Positions 40,001 to 52,100 of a stretch of 64,000 nucleotides of DNA are shown in pieces. This DNA is from Rachycentron canadum (Eukaryota; Chordata; Actinopteri; Carangiformes; Rachycentridae): positions 13,068,948 through 13,132,947 of the forward strand of contig CM076652.1 in NCBI GenBank assembly GCA_038496675.1, given 5' to 3'. Numbering within the stretch: position 1 is the first letter of the stretch; every line of letters begins with the position of its first letter. The notes beneath the pieces were generated by a model, which was given only the letters and a program-made list of their open reading frames with translations, did no database searches and was not told where the DNA came from. Both the position numbers and the translations under genes were made by a program.

Positions 40001-41174
40001 CACTTTAGGTTCCTCAAACATTTTTTTAATGTTTAGATAGTTTTCATATGAATTAATGATTTTAGCAATGACGGTAATGAGTTAATTGAGATAATGAGTT
40101 ATTTTCTAGTGAAAAAACAACAATAGTATCATTGTTACATATAAAAAATGAGAGGATACAGCTTTGAAGGGCAGCTGTCTGGGACCCACATATTACACAA
40201 GCAGACATGTCTTTCACTGCAAACTAGTTAAATCTTGGCTAATAAGTTTGAGCTCAGTGGAATTTTTTAATACAGCAGCATTACACAAGAAACGAAATGG
40301 GCTGCAGGAATGACAAGATTTTTTAAAAAATGTGTCTGTCCATAACCATCTGCTGTAAATAACAATAATAATATGGTCTGAAATGGTGAGGATTCTTTCA
40401 TGTGATACTCGTCGTTCCTAAAATGCGGTAAACTTGAGCGCTTTAGGGAAAATGACATTGTGCGTGCATCTGGCTGTTAAGATGCCCTTTGCCTTGAGGT
40501 TTTTTTTCCTCTCCCTTTTCCCCACTTTTTAATTTAGTCAAATATACAAAGCTGGTCTTTGCAATCAAAGCCTAAGCACATGTAGGAAGGGGCTTTAGAG
40601 ACATAATTAAAAGGCCTGAGTGAGAGAAGGAAGCTTTGGGTACAAAGTGACTGAAAGTGAGAGTCTGATACAAGGTTGCTTTGAATATGAGAGATGAAAG
40701 AGGATGATAAAAGAAGAGAGAAAGGAGAAAAGAGGGAAAAGAGAGAAAAATGTGTCATAAAACTAAACTAGTGTGGATGAAGTACTATTGGCCAGTAACA
40801 ACAAGGGGCACAGTGTTAGAAGCCATCAGTGTTTCTCTGTGTCCTCACACACCCAGATTACATTTCAGCATTACATTACATTTCACATCAAACAACTATT
40901 CATATCTGTCTGTATCTTGAAAAGTTTTAGTAAAAAAAAAAAAATGTAACGATCCACATTTGTGAAGAGGGAAGCAAAACTTAAAAGAGATGAGCTCAGA
41001 CAACAGAAAGTTCAGGGTGAGAGATGCGACTTTGGATGATGAGACTTTGCAACAGTTTTAATTACAGATCACACAACATTACTGCAACGCTGATTAATTC
41101 CAACAATGACAAACTGTGTGTGTGTGTGTGTGCGGTACATTTGTAGAGGTGAGTGAGGAAAGTGTGTGCATAGG

Positions 41175-41234
<60 letters not shown>
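41175..41234. repeat. (GATA)n microsatellite
   Basis: About 15 uninterrupted GATA units, 255 bases before the cyren start codon. Confidence 0.95.
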
Positions 41235-41235
<1 letters not shown>

Positions 41236-41489
41236 ACTACTAACTCTACTCCAGCTACAGATGTTTGTGTTCTTTGGATTCAGTTAAACACAAAATATAT
41301 TAGCAATAATAAAAAACGTTGTGGGGTTCAGTGGTTATTATTTGCCCATGATATTTTGGACGCACTTCGCCGTTTGTCCGCTAAGTGGCGCTAAGTGGCG
41401 CAAACGGCCGGTGTGGTCGCGTGACTTCACCAAAACACGCGCTCTTCTCTGCGTTTTCTGTTAAATCAGTGGATTAAGTGATTAAACCC

Positions 41490-42690
41490 ATGAGTTTAAA
41501 CGAAGCCAACGTGTCTGACAGACGCCGGCGGCTGCCGCCATGGATGAAGAAGAAGGAGGAGGAGGAGAAGATAGTGAAGGACAAGGAGCCGCTGCGGAGC
41601 AGGAGAAGACGGAAAGTTACGAGGTAGTCGACGGAAATAGCAACGTGGAGTCTGGTTCGTGTGCTTCGGTGTGTTGGGTTATTCTAACAAACAGCACACT
41701 GTGTTTTCAGAGCTGCTCTTTACTGTATGAACGAGAAAGAGCTGGTCGAAGCGGCTGTGTCGTATCTTACCAACTGCGCCTGTGCGGAAGTGGCTCTACC
41801 TGCGGAACAAAAGGTGGCGCTGTTGTCTTTCTTTCTTTATTCTGTGGATGTTAAATGGTTCAATTTCAGGGGAAAACAAACAAAAAAAACTCCTCTTTGA
41901 GACAGCTATCGACACAAACCGTAGACCAAACAGAGAAAATTCACTTCCTGTTGTCTTTTCCAGGCTCTAAACAAAGTTAGTTCCTGGTTTTTCATCATCT
42001 GTACACCTGAATATTTAATGTAAAGATGTCTCAAAGAAAAAAAAATTCCCCTTAATCATCATGAGTTGGTCTTTTCAAAAGAAAATGGGACCTAATTTCC
42101 TCTTCACTCAGCTCATACAGCGCACACAGTCCAAACTGTTTCTTAAACTTAAACAACCTCAATGGCCAGAGGAATAATACCAGTTCTCTCCAAACTACAG
42201 GAAATGTTTATAATTGATTATAAATTATGTGAAAGTCAAATATATTTTGATAATGGTGGAGGCTTTTTATTTTTCAAGTATCTCAACAATGTATTTTGTC
42301 CACTTTTAGTTTGCATACAGCCACAAATTATGCTCTGCAGGTAACTAACAGGTAAAAATACAGTTTTGAATCATATCCCATTTTTTTGCAGAACCATTGT
42401 CTAAAACCTGAGCTCTCATCCTACCCACACAGGTTGAGGATAAGGACAAGCCAGGAGACACCACTGTGAAGATCAGAGAGAAATCTTCCTCTTCAAAGCC
42501 AGTGACAGAGGCTTTAGAGGAGTTGTCATCAGACTGCAGCGATGCTCAGGAGATGACATACGTTTCAGAAACAGACGAAAACGTTGAACTGGAGGCTGAG
42601 AAAAGAGAGGAGCGCTCACAGACACCATCAAATGCTGTGGAGGATGATGATGATGCCTTACGGCTTGTTCGAGAAATTTTCTTCACCTGA
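41490..42690 (+). CDS. cyren: Cell cycle regulator of NHEJ (CYREN/MRI)
   Basis: Small Ku-binding protein, 164 residues (human about 157), that modulates non-homologous end joining. Exons: 41490–41623, 41711–41813, 42433–42690; phases fit. The N terminus carries a Ku-binding motif, RRRRLPPWM at residues 11–19, comparable to RVLPSWL in human. The second exon gives ALYCMNEKELVEAAVSYL, matching human TVYCMNEAEIVDVALGIL. The end is acidic, then ALRLVREIFFT, the XLF-like Ku-binding motif (human VLKYVREIFFS). I chose ATG 41490 because only this frame gives the N-terminal motif. The stronger-looking ATG at 41540 is in another frame. The TMEM140-like gene next door repeats the human 7q33 neighbourhood. 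Confidence 0.92.
41540..42437 (+). other. Alternative reading frame overlapping cyren exons 1 and 2
   Basis: An ATG in perfect Kozak context (GCCGCCATGG) at 41540 opens a frame shifted from cyren. Through the same splicing it encodes an acidic start (MDEEEGGGGEDSEGQG), continues through exon 2 (SCSLLYERERAGRSG) and ends at a TGA created at the exon 2/3 junction, in total about 68 residues. Translation is not shown by the sequence. Confidence 0.3.
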
Positions 42691-43499
42691 TGATGAACTT
42701 CATTGTATACCACTAATATATGTTTAGAACAAAGGAAAAATCTCCCCTTATAGGAGAATGTTACCTGAATTACAATTTCACAAGACAGTCCAGTCTATAC
42801 TTGTAAATGTGCATAGCTCGTCTATAAAGCTACAAATCATTCAATCGATGCCACTGGGGTAAAAGTGGCATTGATCAAAGTGGATGGAGAGAGACTGACA
42901 CTAATTACAAACACTTTTGCATCAAAATGAGGTGTCAGCTCTGGTTGCTACCTCAGCCAGGATACTTTTGTTGTCGAGATAAATAATAGTAGTGATGCTT
43001 TGATATTCAGTGTGAAACAAATGGCAGCTATGGTCCTGTTACAGTATCACTGCAGATTTTTTAAAGCCCCATACTAAGTTTACTCATTTACTGAGCACGA
43101 TACTGTAGCTCTACCTTGGGCCTCTTTGTGTGAGAGCTAAGAAAACAATCACTTCTATGCAGGTGTCAGTAAAGCAAGTAAAGTTTTGTCTTGATGACAC
43201 CACAGATTAAAGTCTTTCATACTGTCTTTCATCTGTCGTAACTGTTTTAGTTCTCATCATCATTTGCCCCAAAGCGAAGATTTAGACACTGTTGAATGAA
43301 AACATATGAGAGAATATGTAACAAAATAATTTAATTAGTTACAATTTAATTTACACAAAAACACAGTTTGGTTATATCTGCATCAGACACTTTTTCTTCA
43401 TTACTCAATTAACTTTTCCTGTCTGTTCATTTTCCTGCACAAACAATTCCACACACCCAGCTCTGTGGGAAAGCTGAGGCAGGGACAGTTTGGACCAGT
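42691..43499. other. Convergent 3' ends of cyren and the TMEM140-like gene
   Basis: About 800 bases between two stop codons on opposite strands. It should contain both 3' UTRs. No exon seen. Confidence 0.5.
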
Positions 43500-44165
43500 C
43501 TATATCCAGTCAGTCATTAGCCTCCTTCCTGCCACACTGGTCAGCAGAGTCGTGATAACCAGCTCAACCTGAACACCCACACACATATAAAACCAGAGGG
43601 TCATGTCTTCCATGGACACATATTCCTGATTAATAAGCAAAAAACCAATAATGCCAGCCAGGATGAGGAAGCTTGACGCAGCCTGGCAGATCATGCTAAA
43701 CCACAGTGCTGCTCTGTCTTTAGCATAGGCTGCGAACAGCATGGCCAGCAGGGCAAAGGCCACCAGCACCACTGGAATGTACAAAGCCAGGATAACTCCT
43801 GTTTCGACAATGTTATTTTTCATCTCCAATTCAGCTCCCCAGACAGAGTAGCAGTAAGCTTTAACATTCTCATGTGTTAGACAAATTCCAAAGGGACTGA
43901 TGAGGAAATCACTGGAGCGGATGAACACACCAGCAAAGACCCACAAGGATGTAAACACCTGACTGAAGATGAGCAGGAGCAACATTGAAATCCAAACAGA
44001 AAACCCTGTGGGACTCTGCACAGATAGAGCAGTGATAGCTGAAGCCCAGCAAGGCCCTTTGACCTCTGACCTGTAGATTTAATATTTACATTGACAGAAA
44101 TTAACACAATCATTTGACAATAACACTGCATAAAAAAAAAAGATTTCTTGAACTTACATGGTCAT
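43500..44165 (-). CDS. Four-transmembrane TMEM140-like protein
   Basis: Membrane protein of about 173 residues with four hydrophobic segments: about 8–32 (FSVWISMLLLLIFSQVF), 71–96 (GVILALYIPVVLVAFALLAM), 102–124 (SFLILAGIIGFLLI) and 135–158 (YMCVGVQVELVITTLL). The first extracellular loop contains a FGICLTHENVKAYCYSVW stretch with paired cysteines. Two coding exons are proposed: 44165–44158, only 8 bases (ATGACCAT|GTAAGT), and 44013–43500; an alternative acceptor three bases away does not keep frame. The resemblance to human TMEM140 is mainly length, topology and its position beside cyren, so the family name is inferred and the exact start is uncertain. Confidence 0.7.
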
Positions 44166-45733
44166 GGTCTGAGTGATCTTCAAGAAGAGTTTTGAGTGGG
44201 ATCCCTGTCAACTTATCAACCTGACTCACAGGTCGCAGCAGCAGCAGTTAATGTCAGAGGTTTAATATTCAACCTGAAGTGGGTCAGATGATCAACGCGT
44301 TAAAGCTACTACATTTGCATTTTAAGCACAAACGTATGTAAAGATCCATATTATTTATATGTATTTATGTTATGTTCTGTATCTTAAATTCAAAAACATC
44401 AAATGGTGACGACTATTGAAACGTGTATTAATGATAAAATGTGACTGGCTGCTTTTATATAAATACTGATTCGCAGCAGGTTATTAAGTTGGAGTTGGTT
44501 AAGATAAATAACACTTTGTTGTTTAGACTTACTTACATTTGTGAGGCGGCGACGTCAGTCTGTTTCGGGAAGTACTGCGGTCTGTTGTGGGGCGGGTGTC
44601 GTGCACGCGCACGGCGAGCAGAAACTCCGTCTGTCCCGCAGCTGGCGCGCGCCTCCGTCAGTCGGCTTGACGGTGCGGACTAGTCGAGGGTGAGAGCGAG
44701 ATCATCTGCTGCGTTTTCTGCTTTTGCGTCGCCAAAAAAACCCAAAAAAAAAACAACAAAAAAAACCAAACAAACAAACAAAAAGAAAAGGTTGGTAACA
44801 CATTAGTTACAGTTATTTATTTTTGCTGCAATTTATACAACCGGGGTAGTTTTCACTTCTCGACACTTTTGGTTTTAACAGTCTGTTGAGCAGGAGGAGG
44901 GAGGGGGGGGTCGTCTGCAAGTTTCTTTGTTCGTTTTATTTATCCAGCAATTAGTTGCAATTAGCGCTGGGACGCTGTTTGAGTTTCCTTATAATGTTTA
45001 GACATTTGTCGTGGCAAAATGTCAAATGGTAAACTCGTGAGAACTGCATGTGTGTATATGCGGATCACTGATCTGACAGCTAACAAGGTGTGGTTGTTAT
45101 ACAGAATAATTAGAAAATGCTCAATGGTGGAAAGCATCGACTATAATTGTCCTGTGTTAGGTGGCAAAACTTTCAGGTGCACCTCTAAACAAGTCCAGGA
45201 TTGCTTTCTTTTTTTTCTTCTTCCTCTTCTTCTAATGGAACTAAAACATAAACCTGTGAGTTGACCTGCAGTCTAAAGGAAACAAGAAAGAAAGATTCAA
45301 ACAAGATTTAAAGCTTCAAGTGATCCCCTGGACACATCAGAAACGTTCACCCTGCTGACACAGCTCCTCTCCCAGCACTGTTTAGTACATGCTGTCTATG
45401 CGGACTGGGAAGGCTTGAAGGGAACATAATGTACCACTGCACTCAAACAGGAATATCTTTGCTCTGCTAGTTAACGGAAATAAAATCCATAGCTTCATTT
45501 GAATTTAAGTTTCCTTATTTACCTTTTGTTGTTAATGTAACCTTAGGCAACTGCATATTTGTGAATTTAGAAGTAAAACTTCCTCTTCGATGCAACATAT
45601 GTTGCCTAAAACCACAGGAATATTATGCAATTTTGAGTTTATTTTCTACAATCATTCAAAGAAGAATAATTTGACATCAAATTGTTACTAATAATAATTC
45701 TGTTCTCATTTTGAACCTCACAACAGGTTGATC
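44166..45733. other. Divergent promoter region and 5' UTR of the acidic protein gene
   Basis: A CG-rich patch at about 44550–44700 fits a promoter. A possible untranslated exon ends at 44689 (CGAGG|GTGAGAG) and would splice to the acceptor before 45727. A-rich DNA follows at 44735–44790. Confidence 0.45.
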
Positions 45734-46645
45734 ATGGGAAACAGGTTCAGCAGAAGGAGAGACGCTCCAGCCAGCAGTGGTGAGACTGCTGTGACTGAAC
45801 AGAAGCCTGCAGAGGAGCCAGCAGCTCCTCAACCAGCAGAAGAGTCGACACAGGCGACAGAGACTCAGGAGGCCGTTGAGACAGAGAATCTAGAAGTGAT
45901 GGTGGGGGAGGCAGTGACACCGGTGGCGCGTTTACCCTCTGAAGAATGCACATCAGAGTGTAAAGAGGTACAGGCCCCTGCTACACCAAAGGATGTTGAA
46001 CCAAAGCCTGCGGCAGAAGAAGCCCCAGCTCCATCCCAACCCGAGCTGGTGGCCTCAGTCAGCGGACCGTCACCTCCAGAATCAGAACCTGTTGTCGTTG
46101 AACCTCAGCTCGCCCCAGAACCAGCCTCAGGACTTGTCCCTGAACCAGAGTCTGAGGTTGAATCTGTGCCTGAGCCCATCCCAGAATCAGTCCAGGTCCC
46201 AGCCAAGGATCTGGAGCGGCAGACAGACATGCTTACCCAAGAGTCTCTCCCTGATCCAGCGCTCCCCTCCCCCCCTTTAGTTGACCTGGGTGTCCCTGAT
46301 CTCGCTCCCCAACCTGTTAAGACTTCCACTCCTGGCCTAGACACTGCAAACGAGCCCTCAGACATCCCAGTGACTGAGGAATGCGAAGACAGCGCTGAGG
46401 CTGCCATGGCCGAGCCAGAAAAGCCTGAGGAAATATCAAAATCTCCAGAAAAACCAGTGGAGATGGAGGCTGCAGAGGGTTTGGAGCAGCTCGTGGGTGA
46501 TGTCAATGACGCAAGCTTGAGCGGACTCCTACAGAACTTGGAGCTGAAAGGAAATGACCTTGTCGCCGACCTCATTCCCAGTGATGTCCAGATCCCCGAT
46601 GACACTCCGATCACAGACACAACCACGTCTACTGAGCTGATCTGA
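45734..46645 (+). CDS. Predicted N-myristoylated acidic Pro/Glu-rich protein, unrecognised
   Basis: Single coding exon for 303 residues, preceded by a good acceptor (CCTCACAACAG) seven bases before the ATG, so the 5' UTR is spliced. The N terminus MGNRFSRRRDAPASSG has Gly2 and Ser6, fitting N-myristoylation, followed by a basic cluster that could help membrane binding. The rest is rich in Glu, Pro, Ala and Ser with PEP/EPEP-like repeats, no predicted membrane segment and very few aromatics; it should be largely disordered. The C-terminal 60 residues are more structured in pattern (GLEQLVGDVNDASLSGLLQN, then LELKGNDLVADLIPSD). Layout recalls BASP1/GAP43-type proteins, but I see no sequence homology and give no function. 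A likely poly(A) signal lies at 47224–47229. Confidence 0.75.
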   Translation: MGNRFSRRRDAPASSGETAVTEQKPAEEPAAPQPAEESTQATETQEAVETENLEVMVGEAVTPVARLPSEECTSECKEVQAPATPKDVEPKPAAEEAPAPSQPELVASVSGPSPPESEPVVVEPQLAPEPASGLVPEPESEVESVPEPIPESVQVPAKDLERQTDMLTQESLPDPALPSPPLVDLGVPDLAPQPVKTSTPGLDTANEPSDIPVTEECEDSAEAAMAEPEKPEEISKSPEKPVEMEAAEGLEQLVGDVNDASLSGLLQNLELKGNDLVADLIPSDVQIPDDTPITDTTTSTELI

Positions 46646-49184
46646 ATTCACTGAAGAGAATTCATGAAATAAGGGAATGGATATCTGCCTGTGAAACCCA
46701 CTTTACCTTTTACACAACTTCTGAACCATCACTGATTTGATGCTTTGGTTTTGGTGTGTGGCCACACTTCTTTTCTTTTTCAAAATGAACCAAACGTATC
46801 AAATGAACTTTGGAAGAAAGTGATGTCTTGTCAGTTTTCACTTAAAACTAAACATTGACACATTCATGTTTTTGATATGTATACAGCTGTATATTGTGTG
46901 TGAGTGTGATGAGTAAAGGAGCTCAAACAGGACAGGGGATATTAGCGTACTTCAGTGTATTAATGGACAACAGAGATCTTCCTCTATGCAAATTCATCAA
47001 GTAAGAATTTAACATACTCATTTTAGGGACTTGAAGAAGGTACCAAAAAATCATGTAGATTGACAAGGGACAGTCACAATGCAACCAAAGATGCAGACCA
47101 TATCTGCATGATGATATAGAAGGATACAAGTATCCAATAGACATTTTTGCTTCAATATACTTGTTTGAATTTTGAGTGATCATCTCCTTATTGTATTAAT
47201 TGAAGTAGTGGCTTGCTTGTGAAAATAAAAATGTTCCATGTGTGTTATAGTCATGGACCCTGCTTTTTTTAATCAGCATAAATATTATTCCATCCCAGAG
47301 ATTTTAGAGAAATGAGGAAAAACGAGAAGTTCCAGGTAAAGGAAGGTTGGTGATACTTAACATTCATTAACTATTTAACCACATAACCAGATGTACAGTA
47401 GCTGTATATGGTCCCATCATTTTCAATGTGGAATGTGACCTAACTTGACTTTTTAGCAAATGAAGCTTTCTCCATTACATGCTATTACATGTATGGGAAA
47501 CATTGCACCCATGGAAATCAAATTCCAGTCAACACAGCACAGATCACGTAAGCGAGACAGCGCCTTCTCATAGTCTCATGGGAGAGAGGACGAGAGAGGG
47601 GGGAAGAGGCGGAGGAGGACAAGAGACGAGGCCACATTCTTCCCAGAGGAAGGAGGTTTTCGGGGGGCCGGGGTCAAAAGTCTTCAGTGTGACTGCGTTG
47701 CAGTCCATGAGAAATCTGCTCCTCGCATGCCTCTCCCACCAGACTGCCCTCACTGGCTTGCTATCCCAACATTTTGACAAAGCAGTTAGTTGACTGGTAT
47801 GAGAGCTCACTTCTGTCCGCCTGAAATGAAACTAGTAATGAAATAAAATAACCACTGACTTCACTAATTTCAACAGGAAGAATACTTAATGGCTCTGCAA
47901 GGTCATCAAAATGCATAATGTGGAGTTGCTGACAGTATAGAATTGGAAAATATTTCATCTACACTACAAGATCATGATGTTTAAATAAACTTTTCACCTT
48001 GTCCAGTGCAGTCACACCTAACTTTAACAGCCTACGCCTCAGGGCAATGTAAAGGGGCAAGTCCCATGATTTTGGCAACACACCGATGAGTCCCCATGGA
48101 AAGGGAGAGGCAATCTTTGGAGAGTGATCTCAGTCAAGCTTGCCTTTGGTAATCACTATCTATGATTCCTGTCATACCAGAGGTTTTCAGCCTAATAAAC
48201 AATGATGATTTCCTGTCTCTCCCTGGACTCTGGTGGTCAAAGGGCAAAAACAATGAAAACAGAACTTGGTATTTGTCTCTGTGACAGTGTATGTCATAGA
48301 AGTAACACAAAGATGAATTCTGAGGGTATAAGATTAACTCCTCTTTAGTCTTTGGATTATTCTTCTGTTTTTGCCCCAAAATGTATCTTTTTGTTAAAAA
48401 TAAAAAGGCAAAACATGGCATCAAACTCAAATGCAAACACTATACTTTTTTCCTGTATACCTTAGGTAGAATCACCTCACCATACTACTACACATACCCA
48501 TTTCTGCTTTACAGTTCAATACAGTTGTGTAGAAATTTGACAAGGCCTTGAACCTGTTACACAGGATTGGTGTATTTTGGTTAGCAGAAGATTTAGTGCA
48601 GAGCCTCTTAACGGTCATAAACCATGAAGACATTGTGCAATGACAATCAAATTTGGCAGATGAGCTGTGCATGTGACAAAACAGTGGTCCTGCACAATGC
48701 AGTGGTGATTCATCAAGAGGTGGTGCAACAGCAAAGCAAGCACTTCACTAAAATGGCCTACATGCAAAGTTTATATTATTATGTCATTCACTCTTAATCT
48801 GGAACATTTCATACTTCTGCCAAAGGTTCCTGATTTAATCTCAAGAGATGTTTTATACTACAAACATACACATTATAATACTGTTGGGCAGCCGCATTTT
48901 CAATTTAATGAGTTTCAAATGCAACAAGGTATTTGATAAAGAAGATTCTAACAGATAAAGTTTTATAGCAATACATGTCAATACACTAGCAACGGCTGCA
49001 GAAACAATGTTAATTCAGTGCAAACAACAAATCCAATAAATACTTTGAGTACAATATATTAAATGAATATGGAGTGTGTATAGATAATTTTACAATCAAT
49101 GCAGTGTTTTGACCTGAATAGAATTAAAGTGTTTGAGATATTTCAAAGCTGTTTCCAGCTGTTCCCAGGATCTCCGGACTGGGA
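46646..49184. other. 3' UTR of the acidic protein gene and intergenic DNA before terb1
   Basis: A plus-strand AATAAA at 47224–47229 probably ends the upstream gene. A purine-rich patch at about 47575–47660 has no exon structure. The right end is the 3' side of the minus-strand terb1 gene. Confidence 0.45.
47224..47229 (+). terminator. Candidate poly(A) signal of the acidic protein gene
   Basis: AATAAA about 580 bases after the stop codon at 46645, followed by TGTGTGTTATAG, a plausible GU-rich downstream element. Confidence 0.5.
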
Positions 49185-52100
49185 TCATGCATAGTCAGTA
49201 CCCTGGGTTTTTCCTCTCTGAGCGCAAAAACAAGAGGAGAAAGGCAGTTAAGCTCGACAGTTACGACAGTTACCTTGAAACAGCAACCTTATTACAACAT
49301 TTTCTTGTTACCATTAGCTGCCTGTATTTCTTGGCCAGGTCAACATTGGTGCGTCCAGGTTGGAAGGGATATGACCACAAGATGGAGTTCCAAGAGTAGC
49401 CAAATGTCTTTACTCCACTCAGTAGGGAGTGCACCTCCTCAAGGCTGAAGTCCTTCCTCTTCCTTCTCTAAGATTTACAAGAAGAATGACACACCAGACT
49501 AACCTTAAAGATTAGACAGTCTGTCAGACAGACAGGAGAGCATGGATGAGGCAACAAGTCATGTGCAGGGATAAACACAACATAATTAAGTATAATGCCT
49601 GAACCTCCTCTGTGTAGTTTATCCAATGGCCAAACTATGATGATGCAGAATAAAATGTGATGAATAGGATTACAGAAAATAAATGAAATAGGAGGAAATG
49701 TGCATGCAAAACTCATGATTTCCATTTTGTTTTCCCTACTGAAAACAATCCACCCAGGATGCCTGTGCTACCAATGTTAATAGATTTTGCTGATGGTTTT
49801 GCACATTTCATATGCTACACAAATAGTATGTAAATTACATCATTACTTCCTACAGTTTGTATTTTGTATATACTGCTCTTAAGACAGCGACTAATTTCAA
49901 CATACTTCAGGAAGCTATGAAACCTAATTGGCTAAAACTTGACGTTTGATGTTGTGTAATCTCTATTTTTGTCAAAGCAGTATAATTACATGGTCGCGTA
50001 ACTATAAGGGCTGTTTTGAAAATCCCTATGTTAGTATGTGTATGGATGTTTTGACATTTGCATGTTCAGATTTTGCTGCCTTTTGTACAATGCAAGGGAT
50101 GACCAAATTAATAATATCAGTTTTTTTACACAGAGTAAATAAATAAATGAAGACACTGTGTGTCTCTAGTAGAGTTTTAGCTGATTTTCATATTGTTTTG
50201 ATATTAGGAGAAACCTTTGCCAAGCCTGGTACCTAGAGAAACTGATACTTTGCTGCTGGCACTAAAATGCACATATTTTGTAGTGAAATGATAAAAACTT
50301 AATTTGAAACTGAAAGATTAATTAACAGATGCACTACAAACATTACCTTGACATTAGCTATTTACCTTAGGCAATGGATGTATTTGGAGAAATGTGGCAT
50401 CTGGGTAATTTACTTTAATGATTTTTTTTCCCAGTTTGGTAAAGTACAGCACAGTGTGAAGGCTCCAATATCACAACACAAAACTGAATGCACTGTGCCA
50501 TCACAAAGCATAAATCTGGCAGGTCAGATAAATATCAACACATACATTTTTGACAGACAAAATTCTCTAAAACTCTTACAGCAGTGCAGTGGTCTGTACT
50601 AGTCGTCAGGTTATCATCAAGAATGTGGTGCCGACTTTTATTCCCTCCTCTTCTCTCTGTATTTGAAACACACAGTTTGAATTTGTGTGTGTGGGAATGT
50701 GGAAAAGACAACACATCTCCTGCCCTGACTTAATACACAAAGAGACAATTTCTCTATTCTCTCTTGCCCTAGTCTTCAGAATAATAAAGGAATAAAGTAA
50801 GGGGGGAAAAGAAAAGAAGTCACAGAACAGAACTAAGACAGAGAGGAGTACATTATGGGAGAAGGGGAAGGATGGGGAAAACAGATAAACAGAAAATCTG
50901 GATCTATTTTAAGTGTGGACTCCACAAAAATGAGCATTGGAAAATGCATTTGGCTGAGTTGTATAAAGATACAATAAATCTGAGCCTGACAGCACAGAAA
51001 CACCTAATTCCACACCAGCACCTCTGTATCCATATTGCAACACTATAGCAACTTTTAGGCAACAGAGTCTGACTGAGACCATGTGACTTGGTAAAATTGG
51101 AAAACAGGAATAAAAAAAGGAGATGGCAAACACAACAACAAAACATATAAATATATACTTTACAGTATAGTGACTGTAATGCATACACAATATGAAAAAT
51201 CACATGGAATGTGTTCCTTTCACTGCTGTCACACTAAAACAAAAAAAGCATCAGAACACGCCCTTAAAAGCTTTTTTCCTCTCTCTCTCACTCACACATA
51301 CACACACTGTTATACAGAGTGTGAAACAGCTTAATACAGCTGTGCTGCTCTGGCCTGCACTGTGAGAACACTGGCTCCAGTTCAACATTCCTCCTGCTCT
51401 TTGGTTCGTCTTCTGCCAAGAACACACTACAGAGGACAGCTCCCACCACAGACTCTCAATCATAACATTCACACATCACAATCTACTGTAAACACCCATC
51501 AGTGTTATCACATGTTTACATCCAGGAAGATGCTGCCTTTTGTAAACATGACAAATATAAAGGACAGCACTACGTGCTGCTGTGATAATATCACATACGT
51601 ACCAGTCTTGTTATAGGAAGATAGCTCCTTCTCAGCTCCTCTGTGCAGTGCAGTTAAAGTGATGTCTATGATTTGGGGAAGAAGACAACATCCAAATAGC
51701 ATGCAGAATATTGTACATGCTACAATGGCCTTTACCTAATAATATCAGGAAAAGACTTGGTTTGTATGGTTTTACTTTTTATGTCTTGTGAATTGACTTT
51801 TTTTATTTTCATAAAATAAAAAATTATATATTGTTGATTTCTTAGATTGTGTCGTGTAAGACACTGACTCGTGTTCGGGGCTATATAAAAATTTGGTTGG
51901 TTCTTACCATTGTGCTTCTTCCAGCCAGGTGCTGTCAGGAAACCCTTGCTTTTCCCTTCTTCTTTACATATGGGAGTTAGGCAGACCTCTTTTACAGTGG
52001 AGTAGAAATCAGACATTTTACAGCAGTAGTTTAAAACAACAGTATGTGCTTTTACAAATACAACCTTTTAATGCTGTCAAGAAATCATCCATGCAGTGGG

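Larger units (their letters stand above)
33742..41489. other. Long gene-poor stretch between neto2 and cyren
   Basis: About 7.7 kb without an exon I can support. The left few hundred bases are the neto2 5' UTR/promoter. A palindromic X-box motif lies at 36189–36202 inside a comparatively GC-rich block (about 35930–36420). There are A/G-rich simple repeats at 36985–37047 and a GATA microsatellite at 41175–41234. The cyren promoter occupies the last 150 bases, with a tandem ten-base unit at 41381–41400. Distal enhancers of neto2 could lie here, but nothing in the sequence proves it. Confidence 0.45.

Noticed and set aside
41540..41854. The 104-residue frame starting at 41540 as the main protein of this locus
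   Set aside because: It runs into the first intron. Spliced, only the shifted frame from 41490 gives the CYREN motifs, so this frame is kept only as an overlapping candidate.
46105..46626. 173-residue open frame on the minus strand inside the acidic-protein gene
   Set aside because: It is the complement of a strongly biased coding sequence (serine/glycine mirror of glutamate/proline codons) with no splice or promoter context.
47479..47793. 104-residue open frame in a purine-rich patch
   Set aside because: Low-complexity glycine/arginine content from GAG/GGA repeats; no supporting signals.
51190..51251. Extension of the terb1 microexon toward 51,260 as a long cysteine-containing exon
   Set aside because: The frame can be read further (FSQCRPEQHSCIKLFHTLYN), but the matching TERB1 cysteine region is already accounted for by exon 52699–52463.
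51603..51665. Possible terb1 exon with a good acceptor and donor (63 bases, reading DITLTALHRGAEKELSSYNKT in part)
   Set aside because: It keeps the leftover base unchanged, so it does not repair the phase break, and shows no likeness to TERB1. It may be a cryptic or alternative exon.
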